A stretch of 64,000 nucleotides of DNA from Candidatus Nanopelagicus sp. (GCA_016462445.1 JAEMTE010000003.1:1-64000), one strand, 5' to 3'; counted from the stretch's first letter, positions 17,298 to 28,421 are shown. Notes: generated from the letters alone by a model not told the origin. A program made the numbers and translations.

Positions 17298-18167
17298 ATG
17301 GCAAGTGCTAAGAGTTCAATCAGAATTGGTGCACATGTCCCAACCTCGGGCGGTATGGCTACTAGATCTATTGAGTACGCACTAACAATTAAAGCTGAGG
17401 CTATTCAAGTATTTGCATCCAGCCCTAGAACATGGGCCACATCGACGCCAAATCCTGCAATGGATGATGCATTTAAAGGAAAAACTAAAGAGCATGACAT
17501 TAAACCTTATGTGCATGCATCATTTTTGATTAATTTAGGATCTCCCACACTGTCTACTTATGAAAACTCACTTGCTGCTACTGCTTACTCATTAAAGCGT
17601 GGTCGAGAGATTGGTGCCCATGGTGTTGTCGTTCATACTGGCTCTGCAGTAGATGAAACACATGTTGATCAGGCTTGGAAACAAATTCATGAGGGTGTTA
17701 TGCCAATTCTTGATAACTTAACTGATGATGATCCCTGGCTGCTACTTGAGCCAACCGCTGGTCAAGGTCAATCACTAGTTAAAAAATTAGATGACTTAAC
17801 AAAATACTTTGAAGCTCTCCAGTGGCACCCAAAAGTTGGCGTCTGCCTTGATACTTGCCATGTTTTTGCCGCCGGCCATGACATTAAAAAACCGGGAGGG
17901 ATGAAGGAGACTTTGGATCTTTTAGTAAAGATTGTTGGGATTGATAGAATTAAATTAATCCATGTAAATGACTCAATGGATATTTGTGGCAACTTAAAAG
18001 ATAGGCATCAAAATATTGGTAAGGGTGAAATTGGTACTAAACCATTTGCAGAGCTAGTCGCCCATCCTGCAGTTTTAAATGCTCCTATGATCTTAGAAAC
18101 CCCAGGTGCTGAGCCAGAACATGGCAGTGAAGTTGCTATGCTAAAAAAAATGCGGGATAAATTGTGA
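17298..18167 (+). CDS. nfo: Deoxyribonuclease IV (AP endonuclease)
   Basis: RIGAHVPTSGG, CLDTCHVFAAGHD, HVNDS, ILETPG. Confidence 0.93.
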   Translation: MASAKSSIRIGAHVPTSGGMATRSIEYALTIKAEAIQVFASSPRTWATSTPNPAMDDAFKGKTKEHDIKPYVHASFLINLGSPTLSTYENSLAATAYSLKRGREIGAHGVVVHTGSAVDETHVDQAWKQIHEGVMPILDNLTDDDPWLLLEPTAGQGQSLVKKLDDLTKYFEALQWHPKVGVCLDTCHVFAAGHDIKKPGGMKETLDLLVKIVGIDRIKLIHVNDSMDICGNLKDRHQNIGKGEIGTKPFAELVAHPAVLNAPMILETPGAEPEHGSEVAMLKKMRDKL

Positions 18168-19042
18168 AAATTAAAGTACTTCTGTATCTAGGTCTGTTGG
18201 CAACCACTGCTTTTTGGGGTGGTGCATTTTTAGTTATGAAAGACTCCCTTGTAAAACAGGATGTTTACTCATTTTTAGCTACCCGATTCGGCTTAGCAGC
18301 CTTATTTATGCTTATTTATAAACCTAAAGCTTTAGTGGGATTGGATAGAAAATTTGTTATCCGTGCTTGTTTGGCTGGATTATTATTATGCAGTGGGTTT
18401 ATCTTCCAAACCTTTGGACTTACCCAAACTACAGTCTCAAATACAGGATTTATAACTGGATTATATCTAATTTTTACACCACTAATTTCTTGGATTTTAC
18501 TTAAGCGCCATATTTTTAAAATTCAGTGGCTAGCAGTTCTGGTGGCAACAGTTGGCCTATACCTAATTTCATACAATGGAATTTCAGTTGGAGTTGGTGA
18601 AATCTTAGTATTAATCTCAGCAATCTTGTTTGCTGGCCAAATTGTTGCACTTGGTGAGTGGAGTGATGGTAAAAACTCTTATGCACTAACTTTGATCCAA
18701 ATTATTATCTCTGGTCTTATTTTTTCTTTATTCTCCTTAAGGAATGGCTACCAAGTGCCACCCGATTCAGCTGTTTGGTACTCAATTTTATACACCGCTT
18801 TCTTTGCAACATTTCTCGGCTTTCTTATTCAAACTAAAGCTCAATCTGTAATGAGTGCGACTATGGCTGGAGTACTACTAGCCATGGAAACACCTTTTGC
18901 ACTATTTTTTGGACTTTACTTTGATAACGACCCCCTCACATTGAGATTAATCTCAGGTGGAGCGCTGGTGATGATTGCCATGGGAATGGTAATTTGGTCT
19001 GACGCTCGTAAGCCTGATGTGGGAACATTGGCCCATGGCTAA
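18164..19042 (+). CDS. EamA/DMT family transporter
   Basis: About 10 TM with duplicated EamA architecture (TTAFWGGAFLVMKD). Confidence 0.88.
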   Translation: MKIKVLLYLGLLATTAFWGGAFLVMKDSLVKQDVYSFLATRFGLAALFMLIYKPKALVGLDRKFVIRACLAGLLLCSGFIFQTFGLTQTTVSNTGFITGLYLIFTPLISWILLKRHIFKIQWLAVLVATVGLYLISYNGISVGVGEILVLISAILFAGQIVALGEWSDGKNSYALTLIQIIISGLIFSLFSLRNGYQVPPDSAVWYSILYTAFFATFLGFLIQTKAQSVMSATMAGVLLAMETPFALFFGLYFDNDPLTLRLISGGALVMIAMGMVIWSDARKPDVGTLAHG

Positions 19043-20093
19043 CTCGCAATTAATAGATCTCAGGTCTGACACGGTTACAAAGCCATCTGATGGAATGCGT
19101 GAAGCAATGGCAAAAGCTCTAGTTGGTGATGATGTTTATGGTGAAGATCCAACTATTAACTCATTAGAGGAGAGAGTTGCCAAGTTATTTGGTAAGGAAG
19201 CTGCATTGTTTTGTCCAAGTGGTTCACTTGCAAATCAACTAGCAATTCGAATGTTAGTCGCCCCGGGTGAAGAATTAATTACTGAAACTAACTCACATAT
19301 TGTTAGAGCAGAGTTAGGAGCGGGTGCAGTATTTAGTGGCATAACAACTAGGACTTGGTTAGCATCTCGCGGTTTACTATCTGCTGATGATGCAATTAAT
19401 ATTGCAAGACCAGATTCTGGTCCCTATCTAGTTTCAACAACTGCAATTGCAGTTGAAAATACACATAACTTTGGTGGTGGCACAGTTCAACCAATTAGTG
19501 AGATCAAGAAGCTGCGAGAAGAGAGTGAAAAACTTGGGATCGCTTTGCATTTAGATGGAGCTAGAATTTGGAATGCCCATATTGCAAGTGGAGTTGAACT
19601 TATAGAGTATGGAAAATACTTTGACACTTTAAGTGTCTGTCTTTCCAAAGGGTTAGGTGCTCCAGTTGGATCTTTAATGATTGCTTCAAAAGAGCGGGTG
19701 GCCAAGGCACGGCAATGGCGCAAGCGGTATGGCGGTGGCATGAGACAGGCTGGAATAGTGGCCGCTGCTGGACATTACGCATTAGATAACAATCTGCCAC
19801 TACTTAAAGTTGATCATGTGAGAGCAAAATCAATTGCATCTGCTGTTGCAGCGGTTGCTCCAAAGGTTATAGATCCAGCAACTGTTGATACAAATATTGT
19901 TGGCTTAGAATTAGCAACACTTAAGATCTCTGCCTCTGAACTTTCTAATCAGCTCAAAGAAAAAGGGATACTCGCTGGTGCCCTTGGTCCAAAGTATTTG
20001 CGTCTGGTAACACACTTAGATTTAACTGATGGAGATATAGAAGTAGTAAATCAAATTTTGCCACAATTACTGCAGCGCGCCCTCGTGTCTTAA
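19035..20093 (+). CDS. Low-specificity L-threonine aldolase
   Basis: IDLRSDTVTKPSDGMREAMAKALVGDDVYGEDPT; PLP Lys in SVCLSKGLGAPVGS. Confidence 0.92.
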   Translation: MANSQLIDLRSDTVTKPSDGMREAMAKALVGDDVYGEDPTINSLEERVAKLFGKEAALFCPSGSLANQLAIRMLVAPGEELITETNSHIVRAELGAGAVFSGITTRTWLASRGLLSADDAINIARPDSGPYLVSTTAIAVENTHNFGGGTVQPISEIKKLREESEKLGIALHLDGARIWNAHIASGVELIEYGKYFDTLSVCLSKGLGAPVGSLMIASKERVAKARQWRKRYGGGMRQAGIVAAAGHYALDNNLPLLKVDHVRAKSIASAVAAVAPKVIDPATVDTNIVGLELATLKISASELSNQLKEKGILAGALGPKYLRLVTHLDLTDGDIEVVNQILPQLLQRALVS

Positions 20094-20561
20094 TAACCAC
20101 TGCTTAACCTCAACTCCATAAGCATAATTACCTAAAGCACCACCACTTTTGACAATTCGATGGCATGGAATTATTGCTGCAATTAAATTACTACTACAGG
20201 CTGTACCGGTTGCTCTTACTGCATCAGCAGAGCCAGATCGTTTTGCTAAATCTGCATATGACCATGTTTTACCAACTGGAATTTTACGCATCGCCTTCCA
20301 AACAGATTGATAGAAGGTAGAGCCAGGCTGGCGTACTTGAATTGAATTTAAAGCTGAAATATCACCATTGAAGTAATCATCTACTAAATCACTGATTACT
20401 GGGATCTCTTTAACAGATTTAATATCCCGAGCTGCATCCTCTGGCGATAACCGTTGGGTTAGATCATCAAAACCTTTAAATCCTGCCGCTAACAAAATCT
20501 GCTGATCGGCGATCAAATAAAGTGTGCCGATCGGAGTTTCATAATTGGTACGAGATAGCAC
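20067..20561 (-). CDS. ogt: Methylated-DNA--protein-cysteine methyltransferase
   Basis: IIPCHRIVKSGG active site. Confidence 0.92.
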   Translation of the reverse strand: MLSRTNYETPIGTLYLIADQQILLAAGFKGFDDLTQRLSPEDAARDIKSVKEIPVISDLVDDYFNGDISALNSIQVRQPGSTFYQSVWKAMRKIPVGKTWSYADLAKRSGSADAVRATGTACSSNLIAAIIPCHRIVKSGGALGNYAYGVEVKQWLLRHEGALQ

Positions 20562-20599
20562 TACATGAGGTTAAACTAATATGTAATAAAAAGGAACCT

Positions 20600-21937
20600 T
20601 TATTTTTTGCGATCTCGCAGCATTTCAGCAACTAAGAATGCTAACTCAAGTGATTGAGTGTGGTTTAGCCTTGGATCACAGGCACTCTCATATCGGGTTG
20701 CAAGATCTTCATGGCTGATCTGCTCGCCACCACCAACACACTCAGTTACATCATCGCCAGTTAATTCAATATGAATTCCACCTGGATGAGTTCCTAGCTT
20801 TTTATGTACCTCAAAAAAGCCGCGCACCTCATCTAAAACATCATCAAATTTGCGAGTCTTATAGCCACTTGGCGCCTCATAGGTGTTGCCATGCATTGGA
20901 TCGCAAACCCAAAGTACTACCGCGCCAGATTTAGTAACTGCATCTACTAAAGCAGGTAATTTATCGCGAATTATTCCAGCACCCATTCTAGTAATAAAGG
21001 TAAGCCGGCCTGGCTCATTACTTGGATTTAATCGCTTAATAATTGCAAGTACATCCTCAGTTGTTGTCTTTGGCCCAAGCTTTACCCCAATTGGATTGTG
21101 AATTTTTTCAGCAAAATCCATATGTGCGCCATCTAATTGACGAGTGCGCTCACCAATCCAAACAAAGTGCGCTGAAACATCATAAGGATTATTAGTTCGA
21201 GAATCGATTCGAGTTAATGCTTTTTCATACTCTAGAATTAATGCTTCATGGCTAGAGTAAAAATCAACTGATTTAAATGATTCTGGATCAACACCAGCTG
21301 ATTGCATAAATTGAATTGCTCTTCCAATCTCATTTGCCATCTCCTCATAGCGAGCGCTAAACCTGGCATCAGCAGCAAACCCTTTATTCCAACTATGAAC
21401 CTGTCGCAGATCAGCAAAGCCACCTTGGGTAAAGGCACGAACTAAATTTAGGGTTGCAGCTGAGGTGTTATAAACCTGAACTAGCCGCTTTGGATTAGGT
21501 GTTCTAGATTCCTTTGTAAACTCAATATCATTTACCGCATCCCCACGGTAGGCAGGTAGCGTAATGCCATCTCTAGTTTCATTGTCATTACTACGAGGCT
21601 TAGCAAATTGCCCGGCCATTCTTCCCACCTTAATAACTGGTAGGGATGAGAAGTACTGCAGCACTGCTGCCATCTGCAAGATTGTCTTAATTCGATTACG
21701 GATTGAGTCAGCGGTTGCAGCTACAAAGGTCTCTGCACAATCCCCACCTTGTAGCCAAAATGCTCGCCCGGCTGCTGCTTGAGCAATTCGCTCCTTTAAA
21801 TTATCGCACTCACCAGCAAAAACTAAGGGCGGAAATGTCTCTAGCTCAGCCACCGCAGATTTAACAGCTGCCGCATCTGGCCAGGCAGGTTGTTGGGCAG
21901 CGATTAGGCCTGCTTTAAAAATCGAGTTAGCGTTCAT
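20600..21937 (-). CDS. aroG: Class II 3-deoxy-7-phosphoheptulonate synthase
   Basis: AFWLQGGDCAETF, KVGRMAGQFAKPRS, WVCDPMHGNT. Confidence 0.95.
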   Translation of the reverse strand: MNANSIFKAGLIAAQQPAWPDAAAVKSAVAELETFPPLVFAGECDNLKERIAQAAAGRAFWLQGGDCAETFVAATADSIRNRIKTILQMAAVLQYFSSLPVIKVGRMAGQFAKPRSNDNETRDGITLPAYRGDAVNDIEFTKESRTPNPKRLVQVYNTSAATLNLVRAFTQGGFADLRQVHSWNKGFAADARFSARYEEMANEIGRAIQFMQSAGVDPESFKSVDFYSSHEALILEYEKALTRIDSRTNNPYDVSAHFVWIGERTRQLDGAHMDFAEKIHNPIGVKLGPKTTTEDVLAIIKRLNPSNEPGRLTFITRMGAGIIRDKLPALVDAVTKSGAVVLWVCDPMHGNTYEAPSGYKTRKFDDVLDEVRGFFEVHKKLGTHPGGIHIELTGDDVTECVGGGEQISHEDLATRYESACDPRLNHTQSLELAFLVAEMLRDRKK

Positions 21938-21993
21938 TAGATAATGGTAGGCAATCTCTTGGTATTGATGTGGCTAATTAGGCCAGTGATCAA

Positions 21994-23019
21994 TTAACCA
22001 AAGAAGATCTCCGCCTCTTTATATAGCTCAGGATCTACCGTCTTTAATTTAGTAGTCGCTGAGGCTAATGGGACTCGTTCAATCTTAGTTCCGTGCAAAG
22101 CCACCATCTTGCCCCAATCACCATCATGGACAGCGGTAATGGCGTGTAATCCAAATCTAGTAGCAAGTACCCGATCAAATGCAGTTGGCGTGCCACCACG
22201 TTGGATATGACCAAGCACAGAGGTTCGTGCCTCTTTACCGGTCTTTTCCTCTATTTGATTAGCTAGCCACTCACCTATCCCAGATAATTTCACATGACCA
22301 AAGGAATCTAATGTTTGATCTTTAGTAACCATATCCCCATCTTTAGCCATCGCACCCTCGGCAATAACAATAATTGGTGAGTAACTCTGTTCAAATCTAG
22401 ATTCAACCCACTTGCAAACCTGATCTAATGAAAATTTAACCTCTGGAATTAATATGCAAGATGCACCGCCGGCAAGACCTGAGTGAAGTGCAATCCAACC
22501 AGCATGACGTCCCATTACCTCAACAATTAATGCTCGATGGTGTGATTCAGCGGTTGTGTGTAGTCGATCAATTGCCTCAACTGCAATATTTACCGCAGTA
22601 TCAAATCCAAATGTGTAGTCGGTATTATTTAAATCATTATCTATTGTCTTTGGAACCCCAATTACCTTTACGCCTAATGAATCAAGCTTGGTGGCAACAC
22701 CTAATGTGTCCTCACCACCGATCGCGATTAGTGCATCCACTCCTGCTTTTGCTAAATTATCTTTTATCTTCTCAACGCCACCATCGATTTTAAAAGGGTT
22801 TGTTCGGGATGAACCAAGGATGGTTCCACCCTTAGGCAAAATTCCTCTAGTTGCTGGAATATCTAATTTCATTGTTAGGCCTTCAAGTGGGCCACGCCAC
22901 CCATCGCGAAAACCGATGAACTCATAGCCATACTCTTTAACACCTTTGCGAACTACCGCACGAATTACTGCATTTAGTCCTGGACAATCACCACCACCAG
23001 TTAACACACCAATGCGCAT
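21994..23019 (-). CDS. pfkA: 6-phosphofructokinase
   Basis: GVLTGGGDCPGLNAVIRA, PKTIDNDLNNTDYTFGFDTA. Confidence 0.95.
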   Translation of the reverse strand: MRIGVLTGGGDCPGLNAVIRAVVRKGVKEYGYEFIGFRDGWRGPLEGLTMKLDIPATRGILPKGGTILGSSRTNPFKIDGGVEKIKDNLAKAGVDALIAIGGEDTLGVATKLDSLGVKVIGVPKTIDNDLNNTDYTFGFDTAVNIAVEAIDRLHTTAESHHRALIVEVMGRHAGWIALHSGLAGGASCILIPEVKFSLDQVCKWVESRFEQSYSPIIVIAEGAMAKDGDMVTKDQTLDSFGHVKLSGIGEWLANQIEEKTGKEARTSVLGHIQRGGTPTAFDRVLATRFGLHAITAVHDGDWGKMVALHGTKIERVPLASATTKLKTVDPELYKEAEIFFG

Positions 23020-23108
23020 TTAAAAAGCTCCACCCTTGAAATTTGATATTTGGTCAACCTTGATGCCTAAGTCTACTCTTGCCTATAACTAATTTTGACA
23101 GGATATAT

Positions 23109-23264
23109 ATGCCAGAAAAGAAGAGTTTGCGCAGGGCTAAGATCAAAAATGGCTATCCGCCGAAGATTTGTCTTAGCTGTGGCTTGCCATTTGAATGGCG
23201 TAAGAAGTGGCTACGTAACTGGAATGAGATTAAGTACTGCTCAGAGAAATGTCGTCGAAAGTGA
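23109..23264 (+). CDS. DUF2256 domain protein
   Basis: [33 protein letters not shown] with CxxC...CxxxC zinc-type motif. Confidence 0.85.
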   Translation: MPEKKSLRRAKIKNGYPPKICLSCGLPFEWRKKWLRNWNEIKYCSEKCRRK

Positions 23265-24751
23265 AGCGAATAATTTATGTAAGTCATGATCAATTAAATG
23301 CTGAGTACGGTGGACTAGCTAAGGCAGATAAAAAATCTGATCTAGTTTTATTTGTCGAGAGTGCTCGAATGATTAAGGGGCGAAAGTGGCATGCCCATCG
23401 ATTACATTTTATTATCTCAAGTGCAAAACATTTTTCTGCAGAGCTTAAGGAAAAAGGGTTTACTGTTGAGTACCTTAAAGCTGAAAATACTGCTGCAGGG
23501 ATTGAGGAAATAAAGAAAAAGTATAAAATTTCTGAGGTTATTGCAGCCCAGCCATCCTCATTTCGCTTACTTAACGCCTTGAGTAAATTAAATGTTAAAT
23601 TTGTTGAAAATGATTTCTTTCTTACACCTCGCGCTTTATTTCATAGTTGGGCGGTAGAGCAGAAGAGTTTTAAGATGGAAACTTTTTATCGAAAGCAGCG
23701 AGTTAGATTAAACTTACTGATGAAAGGTGATAAACCAATTGGCGATAAGTGGAATCATGATGCTGATAATCAACTGCCACCACCTAAAAACTATAGTTGG
23801 CCAAAATATCTAAAACATGAGTTTGATCAGATAGATGAAGCGGTATGGCTTGAGTTAAAATCTTTGGATTTAATTGGTGGTAAGCCAAGTGGAGATTTTG
23901 CCACCACTAGACAGGGTGCGCTAAAGCAGCTATCTCACTTCTTAAAGTATAGTTTTGCAGAGTTTGGCCCCTATGAAGATGCCATCGCGTTAGATTCTTG
24001 GTCGCTACACCACTCACTTCTTAGTCCTTACTTAAATAACGGATTGCTTCATCCATCTGAAGTCATTGCTGCTGCCATAAAGGTATTTAATAAGGAGAAA
24101 ATACCGATCTCCTCATGCGAGGGATTTATTAGGCAGATAATTGGCTGGCGTGAGTATGTAAATGGGATGTATTGGTTTTTGGGTGAAAAATACAAAAATG
24201 TAAATCATTTTTCAGCAAATCGAAAATTACTACCATTATTTAGTGATCCAGATAAAACTGAAATGAACTGTGTTAAATCAACGATTGATGACATTCATAA
24301 GCGGGCCTGGGTGCATCACATCCCAAGACTTATGATATTAAGCAACCTTGCATTAATGACTGAGATTAACCCGCAGGAGTTTTTTGAGTGGATGCGAGAG
24401 GTTTTTATTGATGCTACCGATTGGGTGATGGTTCCAAACATAATTGGAATGGGGCTCTATGCCGATGGTGGAGTAATGATGACTAAGCCATATGCAGCAG
24501 GAGGTGCCTACATCTCAAGAATGAGTAACTACTGCAAGCCATGTAAGTTTGACCCAAAATTAAGAAGTGGTGATAACGCATGTCCATTTACAACTTTATA
24601 TTGGGATTTTATGGATAGGAATAAGGATGAGTTTGTAAAAAATCACCGAATGAGTCAACAGGTATTTGGGTTAAAGCGATTAAAAGATCTACCAGAGACT
24701 AGAAAACGTGCGCAAGAGATACTTGAGTTGTTAAGTGCTGGCAAGGTATAA
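23249..24751 (+). CDS. Cryptochrome/photolyase family protein, deoxyribodipyrimidine photolyase-related (FeS-BCP type)
   Basis: N-terminal photolyase-related domain; [37 protein letters not shown]-terminal cysteines YCKPCKFDP...[12 protein letters not shown]. Confidence 0.88.
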   Translation: MSSKVKRIIYVSHDQLNAEYGGLAKADKKSDLVLFVESARMIKGRKWHAHRLHFIISSAKHFSAELKEKGFTVEYLKAENTAAGIEEIKKKYKISEVIAAQPSSFRLLNALSKLNVKFVENDFFLTPRALFHSWAVEQKSFKMETFYRKQRVRLNLLMKGDKPIGDKWNHDADNQLPPPKNYSWPKYLKHEFDQIDEAVWLELKSLDLIGGKPSGDFATTRQGALKQLSHFLKYSFAEFGPYEDAIALDSWSLHHSLLSPYLNNGLLHPSEVIAAAIKVFNKEKIPISSCEGFIRQIIGWREYVNGMYWFLGEKYKNVNHFSANRKLLPLFSDPDKTEMNCVKSTIDDIHKRAWVHHIPRLMILSNLALMTEINPQEFFEWMREVFIDATDWVMVPNIIGMGLYADGGVMMTKPYAAGGAYISRMSNYCKPCKFDPKLRSGDNACPFTTLYWDFMDRNKDEFVKNHRMSQQVFGLKRLKDLPETRKRAQEILELLSAGKV

Positions 24752-24763
24752 GTAAAATAAGTT

Positions 24764-25702
24764 ATGAGCCTAAAGCCAGAGATAATTAAACATCTAGCAG
24801 ACAAATCAGCTGCCGGCTTGCCAGAGGTGTGGCAGGCGCCAGTGGAGGAGATAAGAAAAAATACCCTCTCACATCTTGCTCTCTCCCAACCTTTAATTGA
24901 TATCTATAAAGTTGAGCAAAAAACTATTGCTGGCCCAACCTCTGATCTGCCTATTCGAATTTATCGACCATCTGATAAGAAGGATCTTCCGGTATTAGTT
25001 TTCTTTCATGGTGGCGGGTGGGTATTAAACTTCTTAGATATTTATGAACCAGCACTTCGTAAGGTTGCCAAGAATGGTGAGTTTGTAATTATTGCGGTGC
25101 AGTATCAAAAAGCACCAGAGCAGCCATTTCCAACTCCATTTAATGATTGCTATGCAACACTTGAGTGGGTAGTAAATAACTCAACTGATTTAGGAATTGA
25201 TCTAACTGCGATTGGAGTTGGCGGTGATAGCGCTGGCGGCAATTTAGCCTCAGCTGTAGCATTAAAGGCTAGAGATACTGGGTTGATTAATCTTGCCTTT
25301 CAATTACTAATCTATCCATGTAATGAGATATCAATGGATTACCCATCGGCAACTGAGTTTGCCCAAGGGTATGGCTTAAGTACCAAGGCAATGAAATGGT
25401 TTTGGGATAAGTACTTACCAAATAATCAAGATCACATTAATAAATACGCAGTACCTTTTAGAGCAGATACTTTGAAAGGTGTTGCTGCTGCGATTGTAAT
25501 TGCTGCTGAATTTGATCCACTAACTGATGATGCTAGAAATTATTACAGTAAATTGGTGGCGGACTCTGTGCCAGCTATCTATAAAGAGTATGCTGGCCAA
25601 ATTCACGGCTTCTTTAATCTCGGTGGAGTAACAGCAGATGCTGATTTACTTTACGCAGATATCGCTATTGAAATTAACGCAATTTTAGGAAGAGGAAAGT
25701 AA
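24764..25702 (+). CDS. Alpha/beta hydrolase, HSL/lipase family
   Basis: VFFHGGGWVLN oxyanion motif and GVGGDSAGGNLA nucleophile elbow. Confidence 0.92.
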   Translation: MSLKPEIIKHLADKSAAGLPEVWQAPVEEIRKNTLSHLALSQPLIDIYKVEQKTIAGPTSDLPIRIYRPSDKKDLPVLVFFHGGGWVLNFLDIYEPALRKVAKNGEFVIIAVQYQKAPEQPFPTPFNDCYATLEWVVNNSTDLGIDLTAIGVGGDSAGGNLASAVALKARDTGLINLAFQLLIYPCNEISMDYPSATEFAQGYGLSTKAMKWFWDKYLPNNQDHINKYAVPFRADTLKGVAAAIVIAAEFDPLTDDARNYYSKLVADSVPAIYKEYAGQIHGFFNLGGVTADADLLYADIAIEINAILGRGK

Positions 25703-26566
25703 TTGACTAAGGCTGGGTGGAGCAGATTTATATTACTGGGCTTTCTGTGGGGTACCCCGTACCTATTTCTTAAGGTAGCAGTTGAGGAGATATCTCCGGC
25801 AGTAATTGTATTTCTGCGAGTATTAATTGGAGCGATAGTTCTATTACCAATTGCAATGCGAAAGAAGACATTATTCATCGCTCGCAAGCACTGGCCATTT
25901 CTAATTCTCTACACACTTACTGAGTTAATTGGGCCTTGGTACTTAATCACAAATGCTGAGCAAAAAATTTCTTCAGGCCTTGCTGGTCTACTAGTAGCAA
26001 CTGTGCCGATTTGGGCCGCACTCTTGGCATCAATATTTGGCGATCAAACTGTTTGGCATAAATCACGTTTATTTGGATTAATTATTGGCTTTATTGGAGT
26101 AGTAGCAGTTGTTGGAATTGAGTCAATAAGTGGGCGACAAGATATTGTTTCAATTGGCATGGTTATATTTGCAGCTATGTGTTACGCATATGCAATAAAT
26201 ATGATTAACCGAAGGATTCCAGAGGTACCAGGGCTTGCTCTTAATACCTGGGCGATGTTAATTACCAGTTTTGTCTACCTGCCATTTGCAGTAGTAAGTT
26301 GGCCAAGTAAGCGCCCATCAGTTGAAGCAATGGGCTCTGTTATTGGCTTAGGTGTTTTATGTACTGCAATTGCATTCATAATTTTCTTTAAGTTAGTAGC
26401 TGAGGTTGGCCCACCTAGAGCATCACTTATTACCTATTTGAACACTGCCTTTGCAGTTCTTCTGGGTGTAGTTCTATTAAGTGAGCCATTAACAATAGGC
26501 ATCGCAATTGGATTGCCGTTGGTTTTAACTGGTTCTTACTTTGCTAGTCGGAAAGTGAGTCTGTAA
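25703..26566 (+). CDS. EamA/DMT family transporter
   Basis: Duplicated EamA-type TM architecture; TTG start. Confidence 0.85.
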   Translation: MTKAGWSRFILLGFLWGTPYLFLKVAVEEISPAVIVFLRVLIGAIVLLPIAMRKKTLFIARKHWPFLILYTLTELIGPWYLITNAEQKISSGLAGLLVATVPIWAALLASIFGDQTVWHKSRLFGLIIGFIGVVAVVGIESISGRQDIVSIGMVIFAAMCYAYAINMINRRIPEVPGLALNTWAMLITSFVYLPFAVVSWPSKRPSVEAMGSVIGLGVLCTAIAFIIFFKLVAEVGPPRASLITYLNTAFAVLLGVVLLSEPLTIGIAIGLPLVLTGSYFASRKVSL

Positions 26567-27461
26567 AACCTAATCTGGCTAGTAATTTCGGATCCTTCTG
26601 CCACTCCTTAGATACCTTTACATGAATCTGCAAGAAGACCTGCATACCAACTAGATTCTCAATTGATTTACGGGCAATACTTCCAATCGATTTTAATTTA
26701 CTGCCCTGCGGACCAATAATTATTCCCTTTTGACTATCCCGCTCCACATGCAAAGTAGCACTTACATCAAATAACTTTCCACCCTCCCGCTCCCCCATCT
26801 CCTCAATTGTGACCATAACTGAGTGGGGTAGCTCTTCATACAACTCCTCAATTGCTGCCTCACGGATTAGATCAGCAAATATCAACTCCTGAGCTTGATC
26901 AGTTGTTATGTCATCTGGATAAAGAGCAGGTGAATCGGGCAACTTCTTTGATAATAAATCTAACAGTAAATCAGTTTGTTCTAAGTTCTTAGCTGATATT
27001 GGCACAATCTCTGCCGCTTGTAGATTAACTCTATTAGCAAACTCAGTAACTGATACTAACTTTGCAGCTAACTCTGATTTAGAAACTGTATCTACCTTTG
27101 TAACAACTAAAAATACTGGTTGTCTGCCCTTTATCTGTTTAGCGATGTACTCATCTCCTGCGCCAATATCTTCATTTGCTGGCAAACAGAGAACTACTGA
27201 ATCGGTTGAGTCAATATTCTCACTAACCATTGAGTTAAGTCTGGTACCAAGTGCGGTTTTTGGCTTATGCATTCCAGGAGTATCTACTACTATCATTTGA
27301 AAATCACTTCGATTAATAATTCCGCGAATTGGATTTCTAGTTGTATTTGGATGGTGGGAGGTGATAACTATCTTTGTGCCAACTAAAGCATTTACTAGGG
27401 TTGATTTTCCAGTATTTGGGCGGCCAATAATTGCCACAAAGCCTGCTTTAAAATTACTCAC
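26544..27461 (-). CDS. era: GTPase Era
   Basis: IIGRPNTGKSTLVNALVG, DTPGMHKPK, C-terminal KH domain GPQGSKLKSIG. Confidence 0.95.
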   Translation of the reverse strand: MSNFKAGFVAIIGRPNTGKSTLVNALVGTKIVITSHHPNTTRNPIRGIINRSDFQMIVVDTPGMHKPKTALGTRLNSMVSENIDSTDSVVLCLPANEDIGAGDEYIAKQIKGRQPVFLVVTKVDTVSKSELAAKLVSVTEFANRVNLQAAEIVPISAKNLEQTDLLLDLLSKKLPDSPALYPDDITTDQAQELIFADLIREAAIEELYEELPHSVMVTIEEMGEREGGKLFDVSATLHVERDSQKGIIIGPQGSKLKSIGSIARKSIENLVGMQVFLQIHVKVSKEWQKDPKLLARLGFTDSLSD

Positions 27462-27484
27462 TCCCTTATTCTCTCACCTTTTAC

Positions 27485-28366
27485 TTATCTCAATTGCAAT
27501 GGAGTTATAACCTCTAATATCTCATCAAGTGAGGTAGCAATATCTGCTACTCGCTCAGCAATTAAGCGGTGACAACCTTCACTAAGTGCTGAGTTCACCG
27601 GACCTGGTATGGCAAAGACTGGACGAAATATCTCAGCAGCATCTCTAGCTGTTCTAATTGAGCCACTAATAAACTTTGCCTCGACTACAACTGTGGTTTT
27701 TGCTAAAGCTGCAATTAATCTATTTCTAATTAAAAATCGATATGGTTGGGATGAAACATCAGGCATTACCTCAGATATTAAAAGGCCAGATTGTGTGATC
27801 TCATTAAATAATTTTCGATTATCGGCTGGATAAAGTCGATTGACTCCCCCTGCTAAAACAGAGATTGTCTTACCTCTAGCTGCAAGTGCGCCCAGGTGTG
27901 CTGATCTATCTATGCCATAGGCCCCGCCACTTATAACAACTAAACCAGCACTGCCTGACTGCTTAGCCAAATTATATGAAAGCTGTAGGCCATAATTTGT
28001 TGGCTCTCTGCTTCCCACAATTGCAATTGATTTATCTAAATCAGTAAGAACTCTCCGATCACCTTTAATAATTAATCCAATAGGCGGCTTTGCTAGATCT
28101 GCTAAGCAGGTAGGCCAATCTGGGGAGGCTTGCGTTATAAAACTACTGCCTGAATTATTTATTTCAATCTGCAGTTTCTCTACATCGGTTTGAATGATGC
28201 TATCTTTAAGTTTGAGTATTTCAGGCTTAGCTAAATAGTAATTACCAGAGATTATCCGCTGGTAGACATCTTCCGCCCCGCGTTGATCTATCTCATATGC
28301 CCAAAAATTATCTGCCGGCTCTATATTAGCAAAGAGAATCAGAGTGGCTAACTCTTCATTAATCAT
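27485..28366 (-). CDS. dprA: DNA processing protein DprA
   Basis: SIAIVGSREPTNYG, VISGGAYGIDRSAHLGAL, SGSIRTARDAAE. Confidence 0.92.
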   Translation of the reverse strand: MINEELATLILFANIEPADNFWAYEIDQRGAEDVYQRIISGNYYLAKPEILKLKDSIIQTDVEKLQIEINNSGSSFITQASPDWPTCLADLAKPPIGLIIKGDRRVLTDLDKSIAIVGSREPTNYGLQLSYNLAKQSGSAGLVVISGGAYGIDRSAHLGALAARGKTISVLAGGVNRLYPADNRKLFNEITQSGLLISEVMPDVSSQPYRFLIRNRLIAALAKTTVVVEAKFISGSIRTARDAAEIFRPVFAIPGPVNSALSEGCHRLIAERVADIATSLDEILEVITPLQLR

Positions 28367-28421
28367 CTATCTAACTTAACTTGTTTGATTGCTTATTTGT
28401 AACAACCCTACTAACTGTGAA

